This document shows, piece by piece, positions 38,185 to 50,568 of a DNA stretch of 64,000 bases. The position numbers were made by a program, and so were the translations under genes. Below the pieces are notes generated by a model. It had not been told where the DNA came from, made no database searches, and saw nothing but the letters and a program-made list of their open reading frames with translations. The first letter of the stretch is position 1, and each line of letters begins with the position of its first letter. Origin of the DNA: Odiellus spinosus (Eukaryota > Arthropoda > Arachnida > Opiliones > Phalangiidae); contig OY987234.1 in the NCBI GenBank assembly GCA_963920705.1, positions 21,285,794 to 21,349,793 on the forward strand. The letters are read 5' to 3'.

Positions 38185-38903
38185 GTAATTATATTTTAAA
38201 AAATGATCTAATGTTTTCTATAATTATAATGACGTAATTGTAACGCTATTTTACTAATTAGGCGTACTTAATCAAGTTAATATTAAATGAACGCGCTTTA
38301 GTATTTTGTAAAGTATCTTATCACTGAATACCAGCATCAATACAGTTTTGGTGATGACCTTTTGACCTCAAAGTATAATTTTTTTTAATTAGTTTCGTGT
38401 TCCTAACGCGCGAACGAAAATAATATCACAGAAAAGTTTTTCAAACTTCATCACCAATGATTTGGTGTTCAGGGAGAAGTTACTTTCTAGGGGCCAATTA
38501 AAATAATATTTGAAAAATTTATTAGCCTACCTAACTGTCCTATCTAAGCTTACAGACTATTTTTACGACTTTACTACGTTAATATCCAACAACTTTTCAA
38601 TTTCAATAAATTATGGGTGATGGTATATATTAATTAATGCATTATACGCATTTGCAACCTTCGAAGAAATAAATTTACCGAGGAATACCGCGTTTACAAA
38701 GCGAAAGGAGCTCACTTCTAAGGTTGCAACTAGCTATAGACCTAAAAATACGTAACTCAAACCGTAACTACACGCTTTAATACAAGTCGCGATATGTTAT
38801 AACTAAAAACGCGTCAACAACAACATCGAGGTGCGAAGGTGCTACCGCTAACAGCTTAACATGACCACAAATCAAAATAATTAAATTCCGCGATTGAAAA
38901 AAG

Positions 38904-40822
38904 GATCTAGAAGCGTTCAGAAGGACGAACCGGAAATACGCCAAGAATCGTACTTCGGGCGTCAAGACGAGAAAGGTCGCGAACGTTTCGACTGGGGTAG
39001 CGGACGAAAGTCTTCTCCGAACCAAATTGACGAAAGTAGACTGGTCAAAAGCGAACGAACGTCCAGCAGAACTAGGACGACTGAGAGAAGAAGCCACAGT
39101 TTCGCGTCTTCATCCGATATCGATACCGGAAATGGGAAAGAAAGTTTCGCGGATTTAGCCACGCGTCTTCGGGAGTATCAACAACGGAGATTCGGTGGCT
39201 CCTCGCAAGGTTTCGATACCTTTTCCCACACGGGTATCAAGAACGGTACCAGAACCGTTACCAGGGTAGAAGAACGACTTTCGCAACGTCTCTTACCGGT
39301 CGGTGGACGAGAAACGACCCTAAACCGATCCATATCGGCAGTCGAAACGCCTATTTCTTCGGAAGACCTTGATAACAGGGACTTCCTAAAGGAAACCAGA
39401 TACGGCGGCAGTAATACGATAGATCGCGGGTCATTTTCATCCGCAGGAAGTAGAAAGGGTGATTCCGGTGGGTTCTCGAGTAGAAGGGATTCGATCATCT
39501 CATTGGACAGTGAAGAAAAGGGACGTTACCATACCAGAACTGACGCTGCAACGGGAAGCGAAACGGCTCGTAATTGGCAAACCGGAAGTAGAACATGGTC
39601 AGCCGGTGGTAGTGAAACTAGAACCGGAAGCGAATCAGATAGAAATTGGCAAACCGGTACCCGTACTTGGTCCGCTGGAGGTGGTAGTGGTTCTAGTAAT
39701 GAAAGAGGAGGAAGTGAAACAAGAACCGGAAATGAAGATGATCGAAATTGGCAAACAGGAACTCGTAATTGGTCTGTCGATGGCGGCAGTGGTAATAGGG
39801 GCACTCAAGGTAAAATTGGCGAAGAGGGAGAACGTGTCATCAAAACTGAAAGCAAGTCGTTCGATTCAAATACTATGGATAGAGACTTGGAAGAATGGTT
39901 GAGAAATAGGAGACTAAAAGAGTCACGAACTACGTGGTCTTCTTCTTCGTCCAAAACGGGACAAACTGGAGAAGAAAGACAATGGTCAGGAAGAACCGAA
40001 TACTCCTCGCGATCGGGAGAAAAGGGAACCCCACCCAGACCAGTCACAACGTGGAGTTCAGAAACCTACAGAGGGCAGACCGGAGGAAGTTCCGAAACAT
40101 ACCGAGGACAGACCGGTGGGTGTTCCTCTTGCCGAGACAGAGACGAAACCTCGAAAGGAGACGATGACAGACGAGATTTTGGAACTAGAACTAGGCCAGA
40201 CGCTTCGAGAGGACGCGACCAGGACGATCGCGTTAGAGTCACCGAAAGCAAGGGGGAAGAAGTCGACAAAGTAACTGGAGAAAGAAGATACTGGTCCACG
40301 AGAACGGAAACCGGTGGATTCGAAACCAAAGGCGGTGGATGGTCGTCTAGAAATGACGTCAGAACTACGACGAGTAAAGGCTCTTCCGAAAGCGACTCTC
40401 GATACGACTACGAAAGAAGACAATGGGAAAGACGCCGTCAATCCTCGACTCCAACCCCGATTCAGCCATCGACGACGGAAACCAGATGGTCCTACGGTTC
40501 CGGTACTTACCCCACCTACGTGGATGGCTCCGCAACAAGAACGGAATCCAGATTCAATAGGACATCGACAGAAATATATACTCGAAGAGGTACGGGAGGT
40601 ACCACCTATAATACCACAACAAGACGATTCTATAACGAATCCGGAAGTGGATGGGGTTCCGGCGGAAGCGGAAGTACTAGCACCAGTTCCAGGGGATGGA
40701 AATACGACCAGGATCGTCGTGAAGAAAAGGATAGAGATCGTGGAGTCATCAAAGTAACGGTTGACGAAACGGGTCGTAGTCCCGGGGGTTCCGGTGGTAC
40801 GTTGACAAATTTTACCAAATAA
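38904..40822 (+). CDS. Unrecognised Gly/Ser/Arg/Thr/Trp-rich low-complexity protein, main exon
   Basis: Open frame of about 640 codons ending at TAA 40820-40822, in a GC-richer island. An in-frame stop at 38882 implies that it starts by splicing or at a non-ATG. Acceptor aaaaaag|GA at 38902-38903 is weak but in phase with exon 38104-38184. The protein is probably disordered and highly charged, with tryptophan recurring in blocks: NWQTGSRTWSAGG (39571), NWQTGTRTWSAGG (39643), NWQTGTRNWSVDGG (39745), RQWSGRTEYSSR, RYWSTRTETGGF, ETRWSYGSGTYPTY. SSETYRGQTGG is duplicated (near 40055 and 40088). The only cysteines are one CSSC (near 40119). I do not recognise the family. If joined to a signal exon it would be secreted, for example a matrix or secretion protein, but function is unknown. 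Confidence 0.7.
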
Positions 40823-40895
40823 GTAGATGTAACCACGGGTGATGGTATAACCAAAAGTAGTTGGTAACAAATTGGACCATTTAGTTTGGACAAGG

Positions 40896-40901
40896 AATAA
40901 A
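40896..40901 (+). terminator. Polyadenylation signal of the low-complexity gene
   Basis: AATAAA 73 nt after the stop codon at 40822, the right distance for a 3' UTR end. It supports this exon being terminal in its own transcript. Confidence 0.6.
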
Positions 40902-42285
40902 ATCACGAGTTTTTATACTTAAAATTAATTTAAATAATTTACCGAGTCCATTCATTTGGTTCAGAAACTTTTGCGCCTTTTTTTTAACCAATGGGGGTAG
41001 TTTTAACACCTTTAACCCAAATAATTTGAGCGTTGGTTTACGATTTGTTTTTACAGATATGTTTTATGATTAAGCCGTGGGTAAGGTGATTTTTACCTTG
41101 TATTTAAACACATATTTATATATATTTAATATTTTGCCAGTTTAGTGGTTACATCACTCTTTGAAAAGAGAATTTTGGCACCGTTTTTGTTTGACAGAGA
41201 AAGTTTAGGTTCATTCGCGCTAGAATTTACTAGCCTAGGTTGCGATGCAAACTTATCTTGAACCTTTTGTAATAAAAGGTTATCAAAGATTTGGAAAGAG
41301 AGTTAATATATACTTAAAAGAGGGGAATTCATATTTGGTCGAAAAAATTAGATTACACTATGAAGATAGTTTGAAAACGATTTAAATGTGAACTCGACCG
41401 AATAGCGACGGAAGAAAACGCACTGTCAGGAGAAGAAAAAGGGGAAAAGTATAAAAACATGTACTCACTGCACTTGCTTCCATCCATCCCATCCTTTGAT
41501 GTTTCTTCTTCCCGCGTCGGAAAAAATAAAATAAAGAGTGTCTTGGTCGTGAGTCATCTTTTGGTCGGTCTTATTAGGGATGATGGGAGTTTTAAGCATC
41601 GTCCATAATTTGAAGATTCGTTTTTTTTCTTTTCGCGGGCCTACTTTCGTAAAACGGCGCCAACACCTACACGATATCGTAATGATCATGACTATGGAGT
41701 AATTTCCATCTTGTCTCAGTCGTTTTTCTTTTTTGGTAGTTTTTAGGTTTGCATATTCCTCCCACAGCGAGGAAAGACGTATGTTCTTTCCCGTTTTAGA
41801 TAATGACACGATAACGAGGGGGTAACATCGAATTAGCTAGTCGAACCTAATTGAGAAATAATAAAATAAGAAATTATGAGTTTTTTAAAACAATATGATC
41901 ATAACTGGTATTTCCCAAACATATTACACTGTCAAAATATTCCGTAAATGATATGTACCGCGAAATATTTGGACCCCAAAAATCTCTGAACTTTAACCTT
42001 TAAATCAGTGAAAACAATTTTATCCTAGTTAGGGTAACAAATTAAACTCCTTGATAGGTTAGAAAAACTACTTGGGAGTGTCAGAGGGTAACTTGTGACC
42101 AAAGTTATCCCAAACATATTTACAAGAAACATTACCTATATTAAATAATAATTTACAAGTTCGTCGTCATAAACAATTAAGTCTAAAGATGACCTTATTA
42201 ATGATCAAATAAGTCAAATTATAAAAGTTTAATATAGAAACAAAATAAATGAATTAATTTGATTGCTTGTAAAAATTCCACAAAG
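40902..42285. other. Interval between low-complexity gene and laminin exons
   Basis: AT-rich. I searched it for a small exon encoding the conserved Cys-x3-Cys at the start of the laminin LN domain and found none. A 114-codon minus frame at 41465-41809 has no recognisable features. Confidence 0.5.
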
Positions 42286-43138
42286 GTTTCACCGCAACCA
42301 GATTGGGAAATCTTTTAATCGGCAGAGAAGACCGATTATCAGCCACATCAACTTGCGGGTTAACTAAACCCGAACGTTACTGTATAGTCAGTCATTTGAA
42401 AGAGAAAAAGAAGTGCTTTTATTGCAACAGCACGCCAAACAGAACTAGCGACAAATTTTATCATGGAATTGACAAAATCGTTTCCAGGTTCATATCAAAT
42501 CGAAATCTATTTCATTACTCCAAGAAACTAGCGTCTAAAAGCTTAAAATTTTCAGGATATCAAAAAGAAAGGGGCAAACTTGGTGGCAGTCCGAAAACGG
42601 TGTCGAAGAAGTCTCGATTCGATTGGATTTGGAAGTCGCGTTTCATTTTACCCACGTCATTATTAAATTTAAAACTTTTAGGCCAGCTGCCATGTTGATA
42701 GAAAGGTCTAAAGATTACGGGAAGACGTGGAAAGTAAGTTTGTTCGAGACGCTCCTTATAGCTAAGAAGTAACGTTCATTAAATTAATGGTTCTTAACAG
42801 GTGTATCAGTATTTCGCGTATAATTGCGAAGAATCCTTCCCGGGAATACCGGTAAGAGCTCGTCAAAGAATAGACGACGTTGTTTGCGACACTCAGTATT
42901 CGGCGGTGGAACCTTCCTCGGACGGCGAAGTCATTTTTAAAGCCATCCCGCCACAAATTCAGCAACTGAATCCGTTCAGCGACGAAGCTTTAGACATTCT
43001 GTCCATTACTAATTTAAGGATAAACTTTACTAAACTCCACACTTTCGGAGACAATCTCTTGGATTCCAGGGAAGAAATTAAAGAGAAATATTACTACGCT
43101 ATCAAAGAAATGTACGTCAGGGGCAGTTGCTTCTGTAA
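42286..43138 (+). other. LanB1: Laminin beta LN domain coding region
   Basis: The LN domain drives polymerisation of the laminin network. The first exon reads [20 protein letters not shown] then [16 protein letters not shown], where relatives have CYPATGNLLIGR. The usual preceding Cys-x3-Cys is absent. If the upstream exon ended in T the split codon would be TGT (Cys); with exon 38104-38184 it is GGT (Gly). The first intron inside it is only 68 bp (42488-42555). Confidence 0.85.
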
Positions 43139-46100
43139 CGGACACGCTAGTCATTGCGTAGCCGATCCCGATATCAACCAAGTCTCCAAACCAGAAATGG
43201 TAAGTTAATCAGGCGAGAGTAAAGATTCTCTTGAATTTTGTGGACTAGCAATTATATCGGTGTTTTAATTGCAGACTTAATTAATTTTATTTAATTTTAA
43301 TCCAACCAAAGTTACTGAAAGTAGCCGAATTGTTCTACGAGTTATTACTAGTTAAAAGAAATCAAAATTGGATATTTTCTAAATTTTACTTTGCACCTGT
43401 AAAAGTGTTCCAACAGTCGCGCTTCGGTGCTCAGGGTGAAGCCAACATCTACAGAATTTAGGGTAGAATATATGAAAATAAAACAAGGGGAACCGGATGT
43501 AAATATTGAAAGTCTAGCTCGCAAAAATACGAATAACAAGAGTAATAATTGGACAATGATTTTAATTTAATAGCATTAAGAAATGTTTATCAATTCACCA
43601 TCAAGAGCAATTAAAATCTAATGGAATTATTTTGGAAACCCAACTCCAAAAAATTCAAAATTCCTCGATCTGAAACTTCAGAAAAATCTACCGATTGCTA
43701 GTCCACAAATAAAAAATATTCCACGTTTAAGCTAGAAAATTTCTTCAAAAATATGCGGATATGTCATTAAATTTAGGTTTTTGGGAAATGCGAATGTAAC
43801 CATAATACGGAAGGAAAGAATTGCAATAAATGCAAAGCATTATATAATGATAATCCATGGAGACCAGCCATGATTACTCAAGCGAATGAATGCAAACGTA
43901 AGTACTTGAACAACTTCGAAAGCCGAAAATCATATAAACTGAAGTATTTGTTATCTAGTTTGCGAATGTAATAACCACGCGACCGAATGTCACTTCAACC
44001 GAACTTTGTGGGAGACGAGTGGAGAAATCAGTGGTGGTGTTTGCGAGAACTGTAAGCACCATACGACTGGGAGAAACTGCGACCAGTGCCAAAATTTCTA
44101 CTATCAGGATCCTGGCCGAGATCTGAGGGATCCTAATATTTGCCAGCGTAAAATTTTGAATAACAAACTAACGCTTTTTCATACGCTTCGTTAAAATATT
44201 TCCTTTCGTGGTTGAAAAATGCACTCTCATCGAAAAAAATACGAATGTTATTGGAATTTTCGACCCGCAATATTAATTGTAGTTTTTAACTTAAAAATAA
44301 CACCTTGGTAAAGGATCTTCGTCGCGAAATGGGTCGATTAAAATTATTTTTATCGTTTTAAAATATAACAGAATGCGACTGCGATAGTAGAGGGTCCCTC
44401 TACGACGGAGTTTGCGACTCCAAGACTGATTTAGACAGGGGCTCGGTCTCTGGTAACTGTCATTGCAAGAGAAACGTAGAAGGAAGGCGATGCGATAGGT
44501 GCAAAAATGGATTCTGGAAGTTTGAACAAGAAAATCCAGAAGGATGTATTTGTAAGTACCAACAAATACCGCCATAGCCTTTCCGGCAACGACACAAACT
44601 AAATCTAATTTCTTAAAGCTTGTTCGTGCGACCTCCTTGGTACCGTCATAAACCAAGGGTGTAACCCTTACACGGGAGAATGTCTTTGCAAGAGGAACGT
44701 AATTGGAAAAGATTGCAATCAGTGTTTGGTACGTTACAGTTGGTTCCTTTATCGTGACGTCATTATTAACTATCCCAGAATAATCTAACGATTAAATAAT
44801 GGTTACAGCCAGAGTTCTGGGGATTGAGCGCGGACGAAGATGGTTGCAAGTCTTGCGACTGTGATCCCGGTGGCTCGTACGATAACAACTGCGACGTCAT
44901 TACCGGTCGATGCCGTTGCAGACCAAACATTAACGGAAGACGCTGCGACCAACCGGAGAGTGGCTTTTTCGCTGGAGATTTAGATTACATGACGTACGAA
45001 GCCGAATTGGCCAGGGGTAGCAACGATTGTCAAGTTTTGGTGAGGGAACCGTATCCTAGTAGAGAATCCACTTGGACTGGTTTGGGTTTTATGCGAGTTT
45101 TTGAAAACTCCTATCTCGAATTTGACATCACGGACGTACCGGCGTCGATGGAATACGATATCGTCATTCGATACGAACCTCAGGTTAGTTTGTTTCTCGA
45201 TAAGCGTTTAAAATAAATCTTTAAATTATTAAGATCATATTTTAAAATTCCTTGCACGCCTATCTAAGACGTGGTATATCTATAATGGTAAACTTATCCA
45301 AGATTCTTATGATTCTTCTTTGTTAAATGAGCAATACGAAGGTTTAAATGTAGGGCCCAGTAACGCTTGCTCGAAAAGTTTCGGGAAGTATTTCTTGGTC
45401 GCTAAATTTAAAACAATTGCAGCTCCCGGGACAATGGGAAGAAGCGACAGTTACGATTGATAGACCGGGACCAATTGCCCCTGATGGTCAGTGCTCTAAT
45501 ACCATGCCTCAAGACGATATCAAAAGAGTCACGCTTCCTTCTGGTAAACACATTCGAGACTCGAGTATATTTAACCAAGAAGGATCAGATAAGGAGAGGA
45601 AAAGTGGGAACGGCGCGGCTCCTACTGCGTCGGCATAAACTGCCACTCTGGGAGAACGGGGGACAGACGGGGGTAGAGATGCTTCGTGGTAAATTGTTGT
45701 CACGTGGGTAAAACGAATCCTTTATGAGACGCGCTAGCTAGCGACCACGTGACAACAGTTTACCTCGAGAATTTCCTATCCCCCTTTCCACCCGAGTGGG
45801 AGGTTGGCTCTTCTCTCTCTAACTCAACGCAGCCCCACTTTTCCTCTCCTTATCTGATCCTTCTTGATTTAACGAAGTTTAATAACTAAAACCAAATTAA
45901 AATAGGCGAAAGAAATGTCGCGGTATTCCCGCCAGTATGTTTGGAAGAAGGCAAAATCTACAAGATAAGAATAGAGTTCAAACAATACGATTCGCAAATC
46001 GATACACCATCGGCTTCTATTTTAATAGATTCCGTAAGAAATTAGTCGTTTTATGATGTCCAAAATGAGTCAGTTTTAAAAATACTTTCTTGTAATAGAT

Positions 46101-49100
46101 CGCGCTCATCCCGAGAATAGATAGTATTCCATTCTTCCAAGGTACTCCGATGAACGAGCATAGAAGACAAGAATACGAAAGGTTCCGTTGCGGTCAAGCC
46201 TTTTTCAGCGTGGTTAGACCAATACCTCCAGATGTTTGCAAGAAATACTTGTACAGCATTGGATTTTACGTGTACGGACAAGCGCATGGTAAAAATCTCA
46301 AATGCCTGATAAAATGAAATTAAGGAAATACTAAGCCTTCATTCAATTCGTAACAGAATGTAATTGTGACCCAACTGGATCAGTCAGTACCTCTTGCGCT
46401 AATCTAGGTGGACAATGTACTTGTAAACCAAATGTTGTTGGCAAAAACTGCGATAGGTGCGCGCCAGGAACGTACGGATTCGGCCCAACGGGATGCAAAC
46501 GTAATTTTTCCAACAAGATGTCTCGATTTCATTATATTGTTAGCAACAGGTTCTAACCAATTTTGATTGAAATCTGGTAGCTTGCGACTGTAACAGCGTG
46601 GGTTCGTTGGATAATTTCTGCGGAGGTCATTCTCAAACTGGCCAATGTAAATGTCGACCGAACACTTACGGTCGTCAATGCGACGAATGTCAACCTGGCT
46701 ATTGGAATTATCCTAATTGTCAACGATGCGAATGTAACGGTCACGCCGACACTTGCGATTCTAGAACCGGATACTGCATTGATTGCAGAGACTTCACCGC
46801 GGGACATAGATGCGATAGGTAAATAATTTTCTTCTTCATTTAAGAACCTTGTAGAACTAACTACTAAGAACGCCTTTCGTTATCAAGATGTGAGAATGGG
46901 TTTTACGGCGATCCCCGAATTAGTAAAGACATCGCTTGTAGAGCCTGCCCTTGTCCAGGAACTGTTGAGAGTGGAATAAGTCACGCGTCAACTTGCGAAC
47001 TGGACCCGAGAACGCAAAATGTCATTTGTTCTTGCGAAATTGGTTACGCGGGTACGTTGAACTGAAAACTAAAATTCCTTTCTTCAATTTTATTTTAAAA
47101 ACAAACTTTTTTTAACCGAAAGGCGAGAGGTGCGATAGATGCGCTCAAAATTACTACGGAGATCCAACCATACCAGGAGGAGATTGTAAAAAATGCGAAT
47201 GCAACAATAATATCGATGAGACCGTAGGAGGAAATTGCGACGCGCGAACGGGAGAGTGTCTTAAGTGTCTCTATAACACGGAGGGTTTCTATTGCGAAAA
47301 TTGCAAGGCTGGATATTATGGAGATGCAACGAGACAACAGTGTTTAGGTGTGTTTTTTTTTTTTTTTTATTTAATACACCCTCTTGGATTCTGAGATAGT
47401 GTATTAAAGCTTACAACTTCTCTAGAATGTGTATGCAACCTCTTGGGTACTGATCCAAATGCTGGACATTGCGATAAAAAAACTGGTCAGTGTCCGTGCT
47501 TACCTAGCGTGGTAGGTCAGTCTTGCGACAGATGCGCTGATAACCATTGGAAGATTGCGAGTGGAGAAGGTTGCGAACCTTGCAACTGCGATCCACTCGG
47601 GTCATACAGCCCAACTTGTAATGAGGTAAATAAGAATGAACAACCATTCAATCCTTTCTGTTTCTCATGAGGTTTATACTGAATCTGAGTATCTTTTCAG
47701 TATTACGGACAATGTTCATGTAGACCTGAACACGGGGGATTGCAGTGTAACGAATGCGAAGCTAATTTCTGGGGAAATCCAGCTATTCAATGCAATGGTA
47801 AAATCTTCACCTTAGTAATAATTATAATTGTTACAAAAGCCACATTTTCATTTTAAATTCGCAGCTTGTAATTGTAATCTAAATGGATCAACGACTATGC
47901 AATGTCATCGAAATAATGGTACTTGCGTTTGCAAGCCGGGAATTGCCGGTGACCGTTGTGATCAATGTGCCAGAGGTTATACCGGAAGAGCTCCCTATTG
48001 TGATCCTTGCGGAGAATGCTTTGATAATTGGGATTTTATCATACAACGTCTGAAGGGTAAGAATTACCCGTTATAATTTTAATATTCTTTGAAATAATGT
48101 TAACAAGTTTAAACGCTGCTTTTGGGATAATAGTTCCATTTACAAAACGTTGGGGTGAGTGTTAAAGAAATAACCCCGCTAATAAGGAGTAAAAAACGAG
48201 AAAAAAAATCCAATTTCAATAACAGAGGCATATTTTTTAAATAGAACAAACCCTGGAATTATTGGAAGCCGCCAGCCGGATCAAACAAACAGGAGTGACG
48301 GGTGTCTTCACTCAAAGTTTCATGGAAATGGAAGAAAAACTCAAAGAAGTCCGCGAGATTTTACAAAGCACTAACGTAACGAGTTCGGACATTGATAGAC
48401 TTCAAAACAGAATAGACGAGATTAGGGAACAACTTGGAAAAACCGAAGTCAGGTTACAAGAAGTCGAGGACGAAGTGGAAAATACAACCCAAAGGATTAT
48501 CGACGCTAATCTAACGTTAGCCAAACTAAAACGAGACGCTGACGCTTTGGCCAGGTCCGCCGAAGAGTTGAGAGACAAGGCCATAACTCTACAAGAAGCG
48601 AATGTTGAAGGTAAGTTCGTCGAAACTTCTAACGGAGTAACGATTGAAACCATTTCGAATTCCCAGGAGCACTGAATATAACCAGGGACGCGCAAAGGAG
48701 GTCGAAGGCGGCCGAAAATAAAATTGGTCAAACAAAAGACGACTTAACAGCATCCGCCAGACTACGAAGAAGAACTGAAGGTTTACTCAATAACGCTACG
48801 GGAGCTTACAACAAAACACTTAGCGCCAACGAAGCGGCTTTGAATAAAATCTCGGGTGAGATAACGGACTTGGAGCTCCAAGTTCCAGATATCAACGAAA
48901 TGGTTTGCGATGGTAGAGGTACCGTGAACACTTGCGATTCCTCTTGCGGAGGGGCCGGGTGTGATAAGTGCGGTGGTCTCAATTGCGAAAAGGGAGCGGT
49001 AGACAAGGCAGCGCAAGCCAAGGAAATTGCGGAAGACGCGGAAAAGGGTTTGGCCAAAAAAGAGAAAAAGGCCAAGGAATTGTTAAATAAATTAGTCGAG

Positions 49101-50568
49101 GCTAAGCAAGAAGCTCAAAGGGCGTTGGACGAAGCTAGGGCCGCTTACGAGCGAGCTAAGCACGCTAAGAACATCTCCGAAGACGCTTCGGGTGATGTTG
49201 AGGAACTGATCCAGAAAATCGAAGACTTCCTTAAGGCAGAAGCCGCGAAACCGGCCGGAATAAGGACTTTAGCCGAAGAGGTAAACATTTTGTTTTATAA
49301 CTTTAAGTACTTTTGGTTTATGAGGTATGAAGTTGGTTAATACACTTGGTTCATGTATGATGTGTTGATATACGAGAGAAAAATGAGTGCGGCTTTTAAT
49401 TGCGAGTAGGAAATTAAAAAAAAAAATTGTTAATACAGTGTTTAGCGTTGAAAATCTCACTCCAACCGGAAGAAATTATGGATTTGGCTCACGAAATCAA
49501 CGACACGATAGCTACTCTAACAAATATAGACGAAATTCTCGATGACACTCACAACAACGTTGAAATGGCTAAGAATCTAAAGAAAAGAGCAGACAAAGCC
49601 AAGTAAGTTCTTAGTACCTAAGGTTTCGACGATTACGTTATTAACCCGGGTTTTTAAATAAAGGGAAGACGCCGATGACATATTGAATACCGCGAACGAA
49701 GTTCTCGACGCCTTAAAAGAAGCTAAAAAGGCCCAAGAAGGAGCCCAAAAAGCCATAGATGACGCGAGAAGAGATACGTCATCAGCCGAAGAAATCTTGC
49801 AAGATGTATGTAAATTTTATCCCTAAGATAATGGGAGTTTTTATCCAAACAATTATTTTTCAGATCACTGCTGAGACCGATAACGCTCAAGATTTATCAA
49901 ACCGTACTCTTGACGACGTAGCGAAACTTAATAACCGTCTCAATGATTTGAAAAAGAAATATATTCAAAATCAGAAAGACGCTGGAAAAGCGGGCGCAGA
50001 ATCGGACGCGGCTGAAAGATTATCCAAACAAGCTGCTAGGGTTAGTACCATATATTATTTCAATCTTCTGTCAAAAGTCTAATTGAATCGCAATTATTTA
50101 TCTAACGCTAACAAAATCGTAGTTGGAATTTGTAAGAGACACAACCAATTTCCTTACAATACAATTATAACAAATTAATCTCGGAAAATAATCAAATTAA
50201 TTATTTAGGACGCCGACGATCTCAAAAGAAAATACGATGAAGCTATAAGAAATTTGGAAAAGAAAGCCGGGGTTAGTGGAAAATCAAAAGACAGGGCTGA
50301 AAGATTAAGGGAGCGAGCCAGGAAACTTGCTGAAGATGCGAATGGCAAACTAACAGAGCTGACGGGTAAGTTAAAAATCGACCTCTTCACCTAATTGAAT
50401 AACCATTTAATTACTCTACTTTCATTAGGAATGGAGGATACCTTCCACGAAAATGAATTACGTCTGAAAGACTATTCGGAAATACTCAGACAATTAAACG
50501 AACAAATGGACAGTCATCTCTTATTTATCGACCAGAGATCAGCCTACTACCGCGATTGTCAAAGTTAG
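42286..50568 (+). CDS. LanB1: Laminin subunit beta (LanB1 type), 25 exons; extreme N-terminus unresolved
   Basis: Basement-membrane laminin beta chain, secreted as a coiled-coil trimer with alpha and gamma chains. Exons: 42286-42487, 42556-42733, 42801-43199, 43777-43897, 43959-44147, 44372-44551, 44619-44728, 44809-45183, 45423-45543, 45906-46033, 46099-46288, 46357-46500, 46581-46818, 46888-47051, 47123-47347, 47426-47625, 47701-47797, 47865-48056, 48245-48610, 48667-49280, 49439-49602, 49664-49805, 49864-50040, 50209-50365, 50429-50568; every junction is in frame, 1,737 residues. Order: LN domain ([37 protein letters not shown]), LE modules of CxCx..C pattern, laminin IV-B/LF domain ([20 protein letters not shown]), second LE array, coiled coil, beta-knob ([15 protein letters not shown], near 48940), coiled coil, and the C-terminal cysteine YYRDCQS. 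With about 48 upstream residues it would reach about 1,785, like human LAMB1 (1,786). Confidence 0.95.
43200..43776. other. Laminin beta intron with dispersed repeat
   Basis: 577-bp intron, AT-rich, holding the repeat copy at 43396-43442. Nothing else is seen. Confidence 0.55.
43396..43442. repeat. Dispersed repeat fragment, copy 2
   Basis: CCTGTAAAAGTGTTCCAACA then CGCGCTTC and GTGCTCAGGGTGAAGCC, parallel to 32533-32580 with a few differences and small indels. Confidence 0.6.
45576..45866. mobile_element. 7-bp-TSD inverted-repeat element, copy 2 (in laminin intron)
   Basis: 291 bp in reverse orientation to the other copies. Termini CAAGAAGGATCAGATAAGGA and complement; 7-bp duplication ATTTAAC at 45569-45575 and 45867-45873. 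It sits in the intron between laminin exons 45423-45543 and 45906-46033 and makes up most of that 362-bp intron. An open frame runs through it from the exon, but the splice joins TCT G to GC GAA (serine, then glycine) and restores the conserved domain. Confidence 0.93.

Noticed and set aside
38777-40906. Long open frames on the minus strand and other plus frames over the low-complexity exon (for example 40058-40906 minus, 282 codons)
   Set aside because: They are shadows of the repetitive, GC-rich plus-strand frame; they have no conserved features and overlap it fully.
41465-41809. 114-codon minus frame, Lys/Arg-rich, between the low-complexity gene and laminin
   Set aside because: No recognisable domain, no splice or polyadenylation context, composition like random AT-rich DNA.
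42488-42555. Apparent frameshift in the laminin LN domain
   Set aside because: A 68-bp intron (AG|gttcat ... ttttcag) explains it; joining 42487 to 42556 restores [20 protein letters not shown].
45576-45866. Open frame continuing from laminin exon 45423-45543 into the transposon
   Set aside because: The conserved laminin sequence resumes only after splicing 45543 to 45906; the read-through frame is transposon sequence.
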